Source of the DNA: Cryptomeria japonica
Lineage: Eukaryota > Streptophyta > Pinopsida > Cupressales > Cupressaceae
Direction: 5' to 3'
Assembly: GCF_030272615.1 (NCBI RefSeq)
Contig: NC_081415.1
Coordinates: 231,765,303-231,829,302 of the forward strand
DNA length: 64,000 nt
The notes below the pieces were generated by a model that saw nothing but the letters and a program-made list of their open reading frames with translations, did not search any database and was not told where the DNA came from. Positions 10,896 to 22,430 of the stretch are shown piece after piece. Both the position numbers and the translations under genes were made by a program. The first letter of the stretch is position 1. Each line of letters begins with the position of its first letter.

Positions 10896-11845
10896 GTAAG
10901 TTGCACTTAAATCAAATTTGTTTTCTTCAGTTATAGTTTAACCTTTAAGCAAGGGCTACAATCTTCCTAGGATACTATAGGAGTTAATGGAATTAGATAA
11001 TTTGGAAGTTCATACAATATGGCTCAGTTTACAGGTTTTTAACTCAGGTTGCGATTACTAATTTTGTCTTTGTATGCATTTAGTTTTGATTGTGTAGGCG
11101 ATTCTTGTTTGCTAGTGTTTTGGAGGAAATATTATTAGGGATCTGAACAAGCGTAATGTTGAGTTATAATTGATAACAATATGAGTTGATAAACTGGCTT
11201 TTAGAATAATGGATCAACCACAATGAGACATTTTAGGGAATTAACTGTGTAGTTGAGCTTACAGTTGGAAAAGTAATGAAAGCAAGTATAATGGAATGGT
11301 AGTTGGCCAAATTATGAAAAATAAAGGCCAAGCTGTTGAAAACAATGGCAAACTAAGGGTAACTTAACCCATTACAAGAAAGCATTACTGTATATCATAG
11401 TTACTGGGAGACGGGTACTTCAAGACACTAGAGATTGGCAGTGGTACCGGTATGACTAATTCTCAAAAACAGGAGATGGAGGTTCTTGGAGACGCCAATT
11501 TCTTTTAATATAATTTAATAATTCCAGAGAATATCATGATATAGAACTTTCAAAACAAGAACAATAGTAAAGTTTAACATTAACTTTAAAATTGAACAAA
11601 AATCAAAATCAAAATTGCTTATACTGCTGGTACTGGTTCAGGGAAAGTAAGGTAATATTGTTGGCTAAATAATAAAGGCACTTTCTCTTTAGACCATTAC
11701 AATGATAGGAAATCAGTCATACAACTGTTTATGTCCTGCTCAAAAAGTCTACTCTCTTAGTAGATCCAATCACTATAACTTTGCATGGATGTTTGTCTTC
11801 CTGCTTTGCTGCAAGCTCATTTCATTTATTTGCTTTCCTTTTTTG

Positions 11846-12775
11846 CAGTGTTCCACAGGCGTTGGGGACGGGGGGGACGCGTTTCCGGGACGGGGGGACC
11901 AAGGGCCTAAATTTGGGGACGGCGGGGGGACGGCGGCGGGGGGGGTGGCGGGGTGGTGGTGCTCATATACTTGTACATATACATATAGTACTTGAAAAAC
12001 TAGTTTTGAAAAGATGTATGACAGTATTACAGTGTAAGAATTACATTTCAAATGAGACTATAGGAAATTTGAAATACTAAATCTAAATACCAAGATTTCT
12101 AAGTTGTGTTGTTATATGGAGCCTAATCAAACTCGGAGGTTAGATTTTCCCTACTTCTATTGGCGCGGTTTCCCCCTATATTTTTCAACGGGGGTTTGGG
12201 GGCAGCGCCCCCAAGTTGGGGTCAAGGGGCAGCGCCCCTTGCGCGTTCCCTGTCGCGATACAGGGCGGGGTCGAGGGGCAGCGCCCCGTGAGGCCAAAAA
12301 TACTTTTATTATTTTCTAAAGGCGTCGGGTGTTATTTTTCTATTGGCCCACGTCCAATTAGAGTTACCCCTTAACCCTCAAAAAACTTAAAAACTCACTT
12401 TTTTTTTAAATTTTAATTTTAAACATTGCATATAAGTGGGGGCGACAGGAGACGTTTGGGCGTCTCCCCGTCCTTGAAGAGACATCTGCACGTCTCTTGA
12501 AGGACGGGGAGACGCCCAAACGTCTCCCAAGGAGACGTGGAGGCGTCTCCATGTCTCTTTGGGAGACGCCCAAATGTCTCCCAAGGAGACGTCTCCACGT
12601 CTCCACGTCTCCCTGGGAGACGCGGGGACGCAGGGATGTCTCCGTGTCCCAGCGGCGCTTGGGTGGCGGTGGCGGGACGGCGGGGGACGTCGCGTCCCCG
12701 TCCCCCCGTCTCCGAGACGTTTCTGACAGGGGGACGCGCCCAAAAAGGGGGGGGACGCGTCCCCGTGGAACACTG
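11846..12775. mobile_element. Non-autonomous hAT element with GC-rich palindromic interior
   Basis: Terminal inverted repeats begin CAGTGTTCCAC on both sides. They are flanked by the identical 8-bp duplication CTTTTTTG (11838-11845 and 12776-12783), which is diagnostic of hAT insertion. The element is 930 bp with no transposase. The interior has dense GGAGACG/CGTCTCC words, a palindromic GGGGCAGCGCCCC block near 12200-12290, and a near-perfect 36-bp-arm hairpin at 12448-12527. Open frames here are by-products of the repeats. It lies 950 bp inside the giant intron. Confidence 0.9.
12448..12527. repeat. Large hairpin inside the hAT element
   Basis: The arms start GGAGACGTTTGGGCG and pair over 36 bp with one mismatch around an 8-base loop (ATCTGCAC). 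Both arms carry GGAGACG words like those in the rest of the element. Confidence 0.85.
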
Positions 12776-12783
12776 CTTTTTTG

Positions 12784-14029
12784 CCTTTGACTGCATTTTG
12801 CCCTAAGTTTTCTGGTGGGAGATGTCAATTCTGGTCGGGAGACTTCAGAGACGGCAACCAAAAGCACCCTGTGCGTCGAGACATTTCTGGGAACGTCTTT
12901 GGTACTGGAGGTGCGTCACCGTATCTGAGACGCATCTTAGGGGTAGGAGATGCATCTCCCAGTAACCATGCTGTATATACTACAAACGTTTGAAGAAATT
13001 ATTTGTTTTTTTGCTTAATTTTAACATGTAATTATACAGCATGTTAATACCCCAAGTGACAACATTGACCTCAAAGTGAAAAGCAATACTTTATTTTAAT
13101 ATATTGATAATGAATATTATCAAAACTTAAATTACATTATAGAAACTATACAATATATCATGTTATGAACACAACAGTAATCCTTTCTCTAAATTCTCTG
13201 GCAGAAACCCTAGATCTGGAATTTGTTATTTGAATTTGAACTGAAGAAACCTGAATGTGGATGCTGAGGGCTTACTGAAAAGAAAAATTCTCTTTTTTAA
13301 TCACTGGAAAGCAGAAAGGTTTAATTTAACTTACTTAGATAGCTGGAGAACAATATTCAAATTGTGTAAAGTTGGAAAAGAAACAGATGCTTACTGTATT
13401 TTAAGCATCAGTTCAGACCATACATAGAAGATAAATGATATTTCTTAGATGGTGTGGGCTCTAATTCACGCCAAGAAGCTTAAGAGAAGTATGGTTGTTC
13501 CACAAACTTGAGCAGAAACCCACATCCACCCAGAACACTGCTCTTTTCTAATGCCCAAGAACCTATTAATAGCTAGTGCTCCCATTTTGGTTCTTTTGTC
13601 TTGTGCATGTGGGATGAATAGAAGTTAGATAAAACTCTGTTATTCAACAAAAATGTACATCTGCTTGACATAAATGATACATACAGCCAACAAAATTACC
13701 CAATGACTTGAAATGAGCATCAGTTACCAAAACTCAAATGAGTTATCAGTGGTCATCACAACAACTATCCTTGAATTGCTTTAGCCCAATAGTTATAGTT
13801 TGAATCTTATAGTATGCCAAGGCCTTCTATGTGGGATCTTCCAATGTTAAATCTTGCCAGTGAATATGAGATATATCAGGAGCTCCTTAGTCTTCTATGT
13901 GGGTTCTTCCAATGTTAAATCTTGCCGCTGAATATGAGATATTTCACGACCTCCTTAGTCTCACACTATGTTGGCATTTAAAAAATATGCTTTGGAAACA
14001 AAAGAACGCAGCCATCATCCAAGGTAGGC
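12784..14029. other. Intron DNA with a 68-bp tandem duplication
   Basis: No gene is seen. Two copies of a 68-bp unit start at 13825 and 13893 (TTCTATGTGGG...CTCCTTAG). The first 190 bp after the hAT element also contain scattered GAGACG-like words, perhaps from an older related insertion. Confidence 0.45.
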
Positions 14030-16300
14030 AAGGAATTTGAAATTGTAGCCTTTTCCCAAACATTTTCTTCAAACATGATACATGGAAGGCTTCTGCACTT
14101 GTGATTCCTTGGAAGGTTGAAGAGCATATGCAACTTGTTTTACTCGTTTAAAACTCTTATAAAGCTCATAATATCTAGGTCCAAGTTTCTCAATTTACCT
14201 TAAATTTCAGGCTAAAGGAGACCTCCACTTATAAAATTGTAATCTCAAAAAGACTCTATCTTCCACTTCAAAATTTTGCTCTTTAGACAGTATTGGTCCT
14301 GTTGAGATGTAATTGAGTATTGAACCAGCAACTTTCTCCTTTAGCTGCTTCATCAGGTGTTGGCTATCATCTATAAATTCTCTAACCAGTGGAACCTGAG
14401 TGTCTTAAATGGTCAAAACGGTCAAATCAATCAGCAAAGGAGGTTAATAACTATAAGGCAATGTTTCAATGCATGTGTGCAATGTCGTATTATGCCAATT
14501 CTTTGTGAAATTCAACCATCTGGCTAAGAAGCTTTCTAATGTGCAATGTAGTATCCCAAATAACTCTTTCTCTAGACCATAGTTGGAAACTTAGACTTGG
14601 CAATAATTTGGCTGACCGAAAATTTTCTAAAACTAGGGGAAATGCTCAGCAAATTTTTCAAACATTAAAAATCACATAAATTTGTAGAAGTTTATTCAAA
14701 AACATTCATATTACTGAAACTAGGAAACATATTGCCTTCATATATAGATAAAAATTAGAGTTCAATACACATCATAGACCAAGTTCAAAACGAATCAATC
14801 TCAAGTTTCAATATAAAAAAAAAATTACAAATTATTATTTTCTTCAATTAAAGCTCAGAAAAGTCTGCTGCTGCTGTGCAGGTGTTCTCAAACTGGACAC
14901 TGTAGCTTATGATTTATAACTGAGATGTTACTGAAAAAGTAATAAGATCCTCTTACATTAATAATCTTTGTTTAATCCCCTAACAATAAGTTAAAAAGGT
15001 TCAAAATAATGAAGATAACTTCGTTTTATATTAATATTCCTCAAGCTAAGAAGATAGCTGATTAAGGATTTGGATACCCTTATTTCTTATCCCCTTTACA
15101 ATTGTTTAGAGAATTCCAAGAAATAAAGCAATGACATTAGTCACTAATAAAATGGAGACTTTATTTCTGAAAACACAAAATGAAGGCTCTAATTTGCTGC
15201 CCTAATTGCAGAGAAAGGAAAAAGGAAAATAGTGAAAGGCGCTACCATGAGTACATGAACTATAGCTGTGAGCTGAGCCGTCCCCAGAAGAGAGAAAAGA
15301 TTTAAAGCTGAATGTGGTTGGATCAAAGGAAGAGGGCGGAGAAATGAGCTATATTTACAGCATGGCAGGGACAAATCATCTGCAGTGCTTTATAAGGTGA
15401 AGGATGATGGTTCCAGGGCAATTTTAGACAGAGATGTGCTGTGGAAGCAAATTCCCAAAAGGGCCAAGGGTGCTGTGGCCACCAGACTCAAAAAAATGTC
15501 AAATGACCTTTTTTTCTTGTAAAATCGTGTTATAAACCTGTAGGGAGTATTTGGCAGAAACCACAAGCCTTTCTGTGAGTTTTTGAGAAAAACTCACCAC
15601 TAGACTAACCTATTACTTGGCCACATGTTACTCGCAAGCCCGATTTTCTTGTGAGTACTTGTGATTTTTACAAACAATTGGTATTTTTCCAACTATGCTC
15701 TAGACATTTGTTTACTATTTTCATGTATCCATCTGTTTAAGAGTGATAATATATACTTGAGGTCAAGGTGGCACTAACAAGCTTAAATAGTTCTTTTAGG
15801 GGTTGTCAATAAATTGTGGATCTTGGTCACAAAAAAATAAAAAATGTTCTTTGGAATCCCATGTAACCTAGATATGTGTTGTATGAACAAATTAACAATT
15901 TGGGAGGTCTTATGAGTGAAATTCATGACAATAAAAATGAGCATACTGAGACAATCTCTCAATCATAGTGTAGATAAAATTCCCTCCTCCCACATGAGTC
16001 AAACCTATAATGAAACCGATGTTAGTGGGATCCCCATTTGCTTGGAAATGGATAATCATGAAATGGTGTTGGACTTCTAGCAGCCTCTGTCTTACTCATT
16101 TGGCAAATCTCATGCGAGGAAATGAAGTCCTTTACATCTAATATAAGCCCCTTCCAAATAATTTACTCCTTACATTGTGGTGAGCCTTGATGAAGTTGCT
16201 GTGACCAACAATATGTGAGGATATATATTTGGCAAGGACCTATTCGAATCCAGAATTAGATTCAAGGAATCTGTTCACACTTATTGAAAGTTCTACAACT
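14030..16300 (-). pseudogene. Relic G: chromovirus integrase, minus strand, interrupted by a hAT element
   Basis: Read on the minus strand and allowing frameshifts, a zinc-binding region lies at about 16225-16070 (GHSNFIKAHH ... HEICQMSK). The catalytic core is at about 16055-15698, with GLTHVGGGNFIYTMIERL, QYAHF, then CDQDPQFID and TDGYMKIVNKCLE. After the inserted hAT element, the C-terminal part resumes at 14569 (WLNFTKNWHNTTLHT ... FEVEDRVFLRLQFYKW ... LGPRYYELYKSF). The order and motifs match element C's integrase. Stops are frequent, and the catalytic glutamate position reads K. It is old and inactive. Its LTRs were not found. Confidence 0.75.
14578..15697. mobile_element. Second non-autonomous hAT element, inserted in relic G
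   Basis: Perfect 12-bp terminal inverted repeats CATAGTTGGAAA (14578-14589) and TTTCCAACTATG (15686-15697) are flanked by identical 8-bp duplications CTCTAGAC (14570-14577, 15698-15705). Removing the 1,120 bp and one duplication rejoins the integrase reading on the minus strand. No transposase is visible inside. Confidence 0.9.
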
Positions 16301-16909
16301 TGAAAATGTATATTCGATTTCATTGTCATGTTCCTTATTAGGACCTTGTAGCATGGCATGGACCCCCTCATCCCTGGCACTGCCTTGAACGTTAGAATGC
16401 TTCCCTTGTCCCTGTTAGCTGCCACCTTAGTAAGCCTTTGTTTTCATCAAATTCTTGTAAACTAATTTCTAAAACCCCAAATGATTTGGTTGCACATCAA
16501 TATGCAAAGTTCAATTTTTCTAATCAAAAGAATATCTTCCAACATCTAGATCTCAGCTCCTATAACAGATATATCTTTGTTGTCATGTAGGCATTTAAGG
16601 CTTTGTTTGGTGTCAAAAGCTTTAGAGAGATTCCACCCATGGTTTCCTTATCTTGGCTTATGAAAGTGATCAAAGTATCCCATTCCTAGTTTTATTAGGG
16701 TCTTTCCAAGTACCTTAAGATTTCCTTTTTGGGCTCTGTTATCATCTCTTCCCCAACACTCCATTTCCTCAGCTTTCTCCTCTTGAAGCTCATTGATAAA
16801 TTGTGTTATCTCAAGGTACAAGGCTTGATCAGTGACTTGTTGGAATAAATTTTTTTAGATATTAGGTGATGAGAACTGTAGTATCCATTTATTTACAAAA
16901 CTAAGGACC
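16301..16909 (-). other. Probable upstream part of relic G, not firmly readable
   Basis: The minus strand is suggestive of the RNase H-integrase linker of a gypsy element (for example QVTDQALYLEITQF) but has no diagnostic motif. It ends at the LTR edge of element E. Confidence 0.3.
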
Positions 16910-17989
16910 TGTTGATGTGTTTTTCATGCACATGCGAACACAGAATAAAATACCTAAAGGTACCTTATCCTCTCTTGAGCAAAGTTTCCCGACTGCTGAA
17001 GATCTCGCCGAAGGATCAGTCGAGGCAACTCCAAGGTTCTTGTATGTAGGTTCTCTACTCGTGGATAAGCTCTTTGTGGTATGATGTGATTTTGCTGGAA
17101 TCACAAGGGGACTCACACTTGATGACTAAACGTCTGATTTGCTTTGAATATTGCTGGAACACGGGATTTCACTAGCCTAGATTTTTTGAAAAAAAGGAAA
17201 AAAGGATGAGGGTGAGGAAAGGATCTAATTCTGACACTAAGAATGTAGGAGCAATGAATAACCTTTGATGAAATTCTAACTAAGTCTTGTTTTGACATCC
17301 CAGGACCATCTCCACAAGGTTAGTGCGATCTTCGGAGGAAAACTTTATGATATTCAGATCATCGCTACAGACATAGACACCATCAGGCTGATGCATATCA
17401 GTGAGGAAGCGACAATTGAAGTTAAGCTTAAACTGAATGATTCCAGTTGACTACACAAGGCAAGTTTGCAATCAACAAACTGCTAGTAGTATGGATATAC
17501 GAATTTCACCATCAATCAAACACATTTCTTCCACTCATCTAATAACATGAAATCAAATCTGAGAAGTATAGAGACCATGCAAATTGTTGAATCGACCCAT
17601 AGATTTCACCATTTCTTCAATGAAGTTTTACAAAGTCTTTTACAACATCATCTTGGCAACAGTCTTTGCCTTCTCTTTCTATTCTACTCTAATTGCTATA
17701 CTATTAACTGACTTATTCACTATTTCTAACTATTCACCTTCTAACTCCTGACTAACTATTATCTATTCTTTGACTACTAACCTTTACAAATGAAGAGCCA
17801 AGGCTTTATATAGGGAGCTCTTTACATTTCAATGGCTCAGATTGATTTAGAATGAATGGCTAGGATTACAAGATGAAAACCCTAATTAGGGTTTGTTACA
17901 ACAAAACCTTTTAGCCAATGAGAAAATTACATTCAATGCATGAGAACCAATAGGAAACGGGGGTAGGTGCCTCGAAGTTTGTGTCATCA
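16910..17989 (-). repeat. LTR of element E
   Basis: On the minus strand it starts TGATGACACAAAC at 17989 and ends near ACATCAACA at 16910. Blocks shared with the D LTR in the same order are AACCCTAATTAGGGTT (17878-17893), a TATA box (CCCTATATAAAG, about 17815-17826), CTTGGAGTTGCCTC, AAGAGAGGATAAG and GGTATTTTATTCT. Only this copy is present, so the ends lack a duplication check. Confidence 0.65.
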
Positions 17990-18330
17990 CTGATAAGTCA
18001 GGTACATTGAATCTGGACATGCTGATGTGGACCTATCTGACTGGAGGAATAGTGACTGGGATGCCACCTTGTCTGATACTTCCTTTGTGATGACTTTTGT
18101 CGATCCTCCATCGTCCTTGATATACTTGATGAACGATGTACCCTTCCTTGACTCTCTTGTGTTTGCCTATGAGATCCTCTTGAAGAGGTCTTCCTTTGAC
18201 CTTGATGTTGAAATATTCTTCTTGAGATCTTCGTTCCGATCTTCCTCCAACCTGGTCTTTCTGATTTCTTTCTTTTCCTGCTGCAAAACAAACAAATGAA
18301 CATCAAACACATGATATATAGCTTATACAA
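17990..18330 (-). pseudogene. Charged ORF3 remnant of element E
   Basis: After a splice-acceptor-like TTTGTTTGTTTTGCAG (ending near 18283 on the minus strand) a short, highly charged peptide can be read (EIRKTRLEEDRNEDLKK), with an early in-frame stop. Its position between the internal promoter and the LTR equals that of ORF3 in D, but I see no sequence similarity. It could be a relic left by deletion. Confidence 0.3.
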
Positions 18331-18712
18331 TCTCCGATTTTATGTGATTTGCAGGTCTGATAGGTGCAGGTTTAGGGGAGATTATCCTTTTCTTGAGCAA
18401 ATTTGCTCTTGCTATGATGAATTCAGTCCTTCCTTTATTGAATTTTGCTGTTGTTAGGATGTACTCTGCGCCTTAAAGTGACTGATCTCTATTAGACCTG
18501 AAATTTGCCTCCTCAATCACCAATCTGTCTACTGAAATCTGCTTTTGAAATTCGCCTTGATGAATTCAGTTGCTCCTCAAATTCGCTCTTGTCGAATTCG
18601 GCTTGTGAAGATTGTTGACAAATCTGGAATTTGCTTCTTAACTGCTGAAGGATTTCGCTCTTTGAAGAAGAATGTTTGAAATGAATGATGAATAATTTAA
18701 GAATCAACCTCC

Positions 18713-18725
18713 CTTATATAGGCGC
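18713..18725 (-). promoter_or_regulatory. Internal TATA box of element E
   Basis: The minus strand reads GCGCCTATATAAG, identical over 13 bp to the block at 38282-38294 in element D. In both elements it lies between a repeat array and the ORF3 leader, so it probably drives a separate ORF3 transcript. Confidence 0.55.
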
Positions 18726-18952
18726 CTTTATGGGAGAATGCACTTCTTTGATGAAAGCCGACTTTGTTTGGATGAATAAATCAATTGTATTTCCCTTTAG
18801 CTGGTTGACTTCTTTTTAAAAAAATTGAATTTGCCCTTGCCGCCAAAGTGAGATTGGTTTATTAATGCATCAAATGTTTCTAGGTTGGCTTTCACTTAGT
18901 CTTCTCTTGATCTTTTCGGTTTTTTACCGTAATGCAATTGCCTTTAATAGAA

Positions 18953-20279
18953 TTTCGCCTTGGTACCTTAGAGAGGGACATGAGCGAGCTAGGATATAAG
19001 TCAAATTTTCATCAATATTTGATGAAGGCAAGCTTAGTTCTCATGATCTGCATGAAGTTTAGGATGCTTGAACACTTGAAACCACCATGAAGAAGACTTA
19101 CAACACACTATCATTAGCATATTACTCATCCTCAATGCATTTCACTCCTGTACCTTTGGAAGGTAGCTGAGCGAACTAAGGGCTAATCTTAGTTTTCTCA
19201 CTCACATACTCAATTTTCATTATCATTAGAAGGCTCATGCTGCAACAAAGACTTAAATTACCTTCAAGAAGGCTTGTCTTGATATCTTGATTAACAAAAC
19301 ATTCCTCTTCAAGAGATTTCGCTCTTGTACCTTTGGAAGGTACATGAGCGAATTTCTTCCTCTTGACTCAATTCACGCTTCATTTTTGAAATTCTCTTCT
19401 CATCGTGCTCAAGTCAATCTACTCCCAACTTTGCTTAAAACAAGATCCTCTTAGTGCTTTAGGTGAGGTAGGAGGTCCTTCCAAGAGATTTCGCTCTGGA
19501 CCCTTAGAGAGGGGCATGAGCGAAATTCTTCTTTTGATTCAATTCCTTCACCATTCCTCAATACTTCACCTTGAACTTAGCTTTTGAATCCTTCTTCCAT
19601 CATGATCAAGTCGGTTTGCTCCCTAATAAGATCCGTTCAATTGCTTGAGTGAGAAATTAGGACCTTTCAAGGATTTCGCTCCTGTACCTTTGGAAGGGTC
19701 AGGAGCGAAATATGCTTCTTGGCTCAGATTCCTCATGTTTTGCTATCCAAACTTGTTTCAATTCAATTTCAAGGCATGCATACATCATTTCCTCTTCAAT
19801 CACGCCATAGGAGCAAGGATTTTGGTCCAACTTAGAAGCAATGGAGGGCTCTAAGAAAAATTCGCTCCTGTACCTTTGGAAGGGTCAGGAGCGAAATTGA
19901 CAATATTGTTCAAATTCTCCAGACTTCATCATTCAACTTGGTTTGAATTCACTTCTAAAGGCACACATAACTCAAGCTTCTTTCAATCAAGCCTCGAAGG
20001 CATGAGTTTGGATCCAAGTAAGGAGCAAGAAGGTGTTTTTAAGAAAATTCGCTCCTGTACCTTTGGAAGGGTCGGGAGCGAATTTTATGCTTGTGCTCAA
20101 ATTCTTAGCTTCTTCTCCAAATTTCTAAGTTCAAGCTTGTTTAAATTCGTCCCCAGAGGTAAGTTCAATTTGATTCCTCTCCAATCAACACTCTAAAGTG
20201 AGATTTCCATCCAAATTAGAAGCACAAAGAGAGCCTAAGAAGAATTCGCTCCTGTACCTTTGGAAGGTACATGAGCGAA
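18953..20279. repeat. Array of eight 35-nt hairpins, about 185 bp apart
   Basis: Copies lie at 18953, 19141, 19318, 19490, 19675, 19861, 20048 and 20245; spacing is 172-197 bp. A typical copy opens TTCGCTCCTGTACCTTTGG and closes AAGGTACATGAGCGAA. The stem is up to 15-16 bp around a TGG loop. Copies 5-7 close instead with GGGTCAGGAGCGAA, which lengthens the outer stem. The sequence between hairpins is also loosely repeated, so this is a tandem repeat of about 185 bp with the hairpin as its conserved core. It lies directly upstream, on the minus strand, of the internal TATA box. Confidence 0.9.
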
Positions 20280-21540
20280 ATTTGATAATCTAGCCCAGGG
20301 TCTCCAATTTTCTCCAATTTTACACGCTCAAGTCTCAGGAAAACCGGTGATTTTGTCCTCATTTGCCCAAGCAATTGTGCTTAATGAAATTGTCCTAGAT
20401 TGTGTTGAATTCACTTCTTCCTTGTAAAATTCAGGTTTCCTTTTCCCATAAATCTGTCACTTTCAGATTGATGAAATCCAACCTGAATCTAATATGGACC
20501 AGGTCTGTAGAAATACCCCCAATCTGCTCTTCGTTATTCAAATTAAGATCCTTCTGCCTCAACCTTGAATTAAGCACAGAACTAGGCTTCAAACAAGTTG
20601 CTTTTGCTTCATCTCAAGCAGAAATTGACCTCAAATCAGGTCTGATTGTAAATTTGGTGTTGGATGATTATGATGGCTTGCATCTAATTAGGTCTGCTCC
20701 TTTTGAATCCTGCTTCCTGAATTAATTTAGATCTGATCTGCTCTGATTTTCCCGAGTCTTTTATTTTTTCACCTGAAAGTAAAAAAAAAAGACAATTTCA
20801 ATTAAGAAGAATCAAACAAAACTTAACAACATTATTAGCTTTATCAATCTGGAAATGAATTATCTCTCGGTACTACTGTCTTGAAATCTAATATTCTTCA
20901 CCTTCCACCAGATTGGACCCTGAAAGATGACACTTGGTGAAATCCGCATCAACATGATTGAGATTACCTTCAAAATAAGTCTGATTCACCTTTCCCCCAT
21001 GCTGGAAGTTAACTACCTTTATCTCTGCCTTGTTCAAATTGAGAGTTTTATGCTCTTCTGCTGTAGATCATATTCGAGCCTGCCCTGCTCTTCTTATGAT
21101 TTGATTTTGAATTTAAATCCCCCCCAATGTTTTGTTTATGTGACACATCTTCCACTTCAGAGGCCAGCTTGTTTATTTCCTAAGTGCCACACCTTACATT
21201 GTGTTTCATCGTGGCATGTGTTGGGAATATTAGGAGCCAAATAAAATGATGAGGTGGCTGCTTTCCTTTTAAACAAATAAAAATAAAAAATGTCTCAAAA
21301 ACTTTTTCCTTCACCTTAGAGTTTGGTGGGGCCCAATCAAGGCTACGGTGGTAAAGGAAGTCAAAGGAAATACTATGCCTTAAAACAAGCGTTTAAAATC
21401 TCCATTTAAGATTTGTGGGGCCCAAGCAATATGTGGCATGGTATTTAAAAACACTTAAAATCCCCAGGCTAAAGCTCGGTGGGTCCCAACAAGAGTCTTT
21501 AATAAAAAGTTAATTCAATTCTCCATTTTGAGTTTAAAGT
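20280..21540 (-). other. Element E interior, no gene recognised
   Basis: Mixed sequence with no coding similarity that I can support. GTGGGGCCCAA-type words recur near 21328, 21417, 21478 and 21540, suggesting degenerate repeats of about 60-90 bp. Confidence 0.35.
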
Positions 21541-22430
21541 GGGGCCCAAAAAGGTGATGAGAGGAATGTGAGGGAAGTGGTAAGGGAAGCTGCTACGTGG
21601 AGAAAGAGGGGAAATGGGATGTTGGAGGAAAGGGGGACATAAGGGATATAAATGAGGGAAGTAGGAGAGGCGTCGGGTTAGGAGGTATAAGAGGTAGTGG
21701 ATGGAGTTAGGGAAGGTTAGGGAGTAAAATGTAATGGGAGGTATGAGGGGGTAATGAAAGGGTAGAGGGGTGTAGGTTATAATGGGATGAGGTTTAGACT
21801 AGGGGAAGGAAAGGTGGGATAGATGGGTAAGAAGGTTAGGGGTAGGGGTAGAGGTGAGCTTAGGGAAATAAAGGAAGTGAGACTTATGGGATGTGGGTTA
21901 GAATAGGTGATTTTAGGGGAATAAAGGGGGAAAGGAAGTTAGTGTGGATGGTAGGCTAAAGGGAGTGTGAGATAAAAGGTATGAGGGGAAGAGAGATGTT
22001 AGGATAGAATAGGGATAGGGGTAAGGTGGAAAGGAAGTTAGTGAAGGGAGGTGAGGGTGTAAGATGGAATGGTAGGTTTAAGTTAAGTGAAGGGAGGTGA
22101 GGGTGTAGTGGTAGGACTAAATGTAGGTGAAGGGTAGTAGATGAGTATGTTAGGTGAAGGTGATAAAAGATAAAGAGAGATAGAAGGTAAGGGATATGGA
22201 AGTGGAAAGGGTAGGGTGAAATGGTGATGGTAGGAAAGGGGAAGTGGAAAGCCGTTAAGATGGAGGGTTATGGAATGAAGAGAGAGATGAAAGGATGAAA
22301 GGGTGGAATGGTGATGGCGAAGGCGAGGAATGGAAATGAGAGTGATCGGGCCTGGGCACCCACGGGCAATGTTGGGAGAAGTGGAAGTGATAAAATCTTG
22401 GTTGGGTAAAGGAAGTGTTGAACCTCGGTT
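21541..22430. repeat. Strand-asymmetric purine-rich, C-poor tract of about 900 bp
   Basis: The plus strand is almost all G, A and T with very few C, made of GGGTAGAGG, GGAAAGG and GGTGAGGG-like words. Proline/serine-rich open frames on the minus strand are a by-product of this composition. Confidence 0.8.

Larger units (their letters stand above)
16910..22430 (-). mobile_element. Element E: partial LTR element with ORF3-type leader, minus strand
   Basis: On the minus strand this block has, in order, a pyrimidine-rich tract, a hairpin array, an internal TATA box, a leader, a small charged remnant and an LTR. The LTR and the GCGCCTATATAAG block match element D. No gag, pol or second LTR is found up to 23588, so it is a deletion product or a non-autonomous form. 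The upper boundary at about 22430 is a guess. Confidence 0.55.

Noticed and set aside
12387-12993. Several overlapping long frames on both strands of the GC-rich hAT element
   Set aside because: They translate the GAGACG repeats in all frames; no transposase motif.
18953-20279. CRISPR-like array of dyad repeats
   Set aside because: Spacers are about 150 bp and themselves repetitive, the context is a plant intron, and there are no cas genes; it is a tandem repeat.
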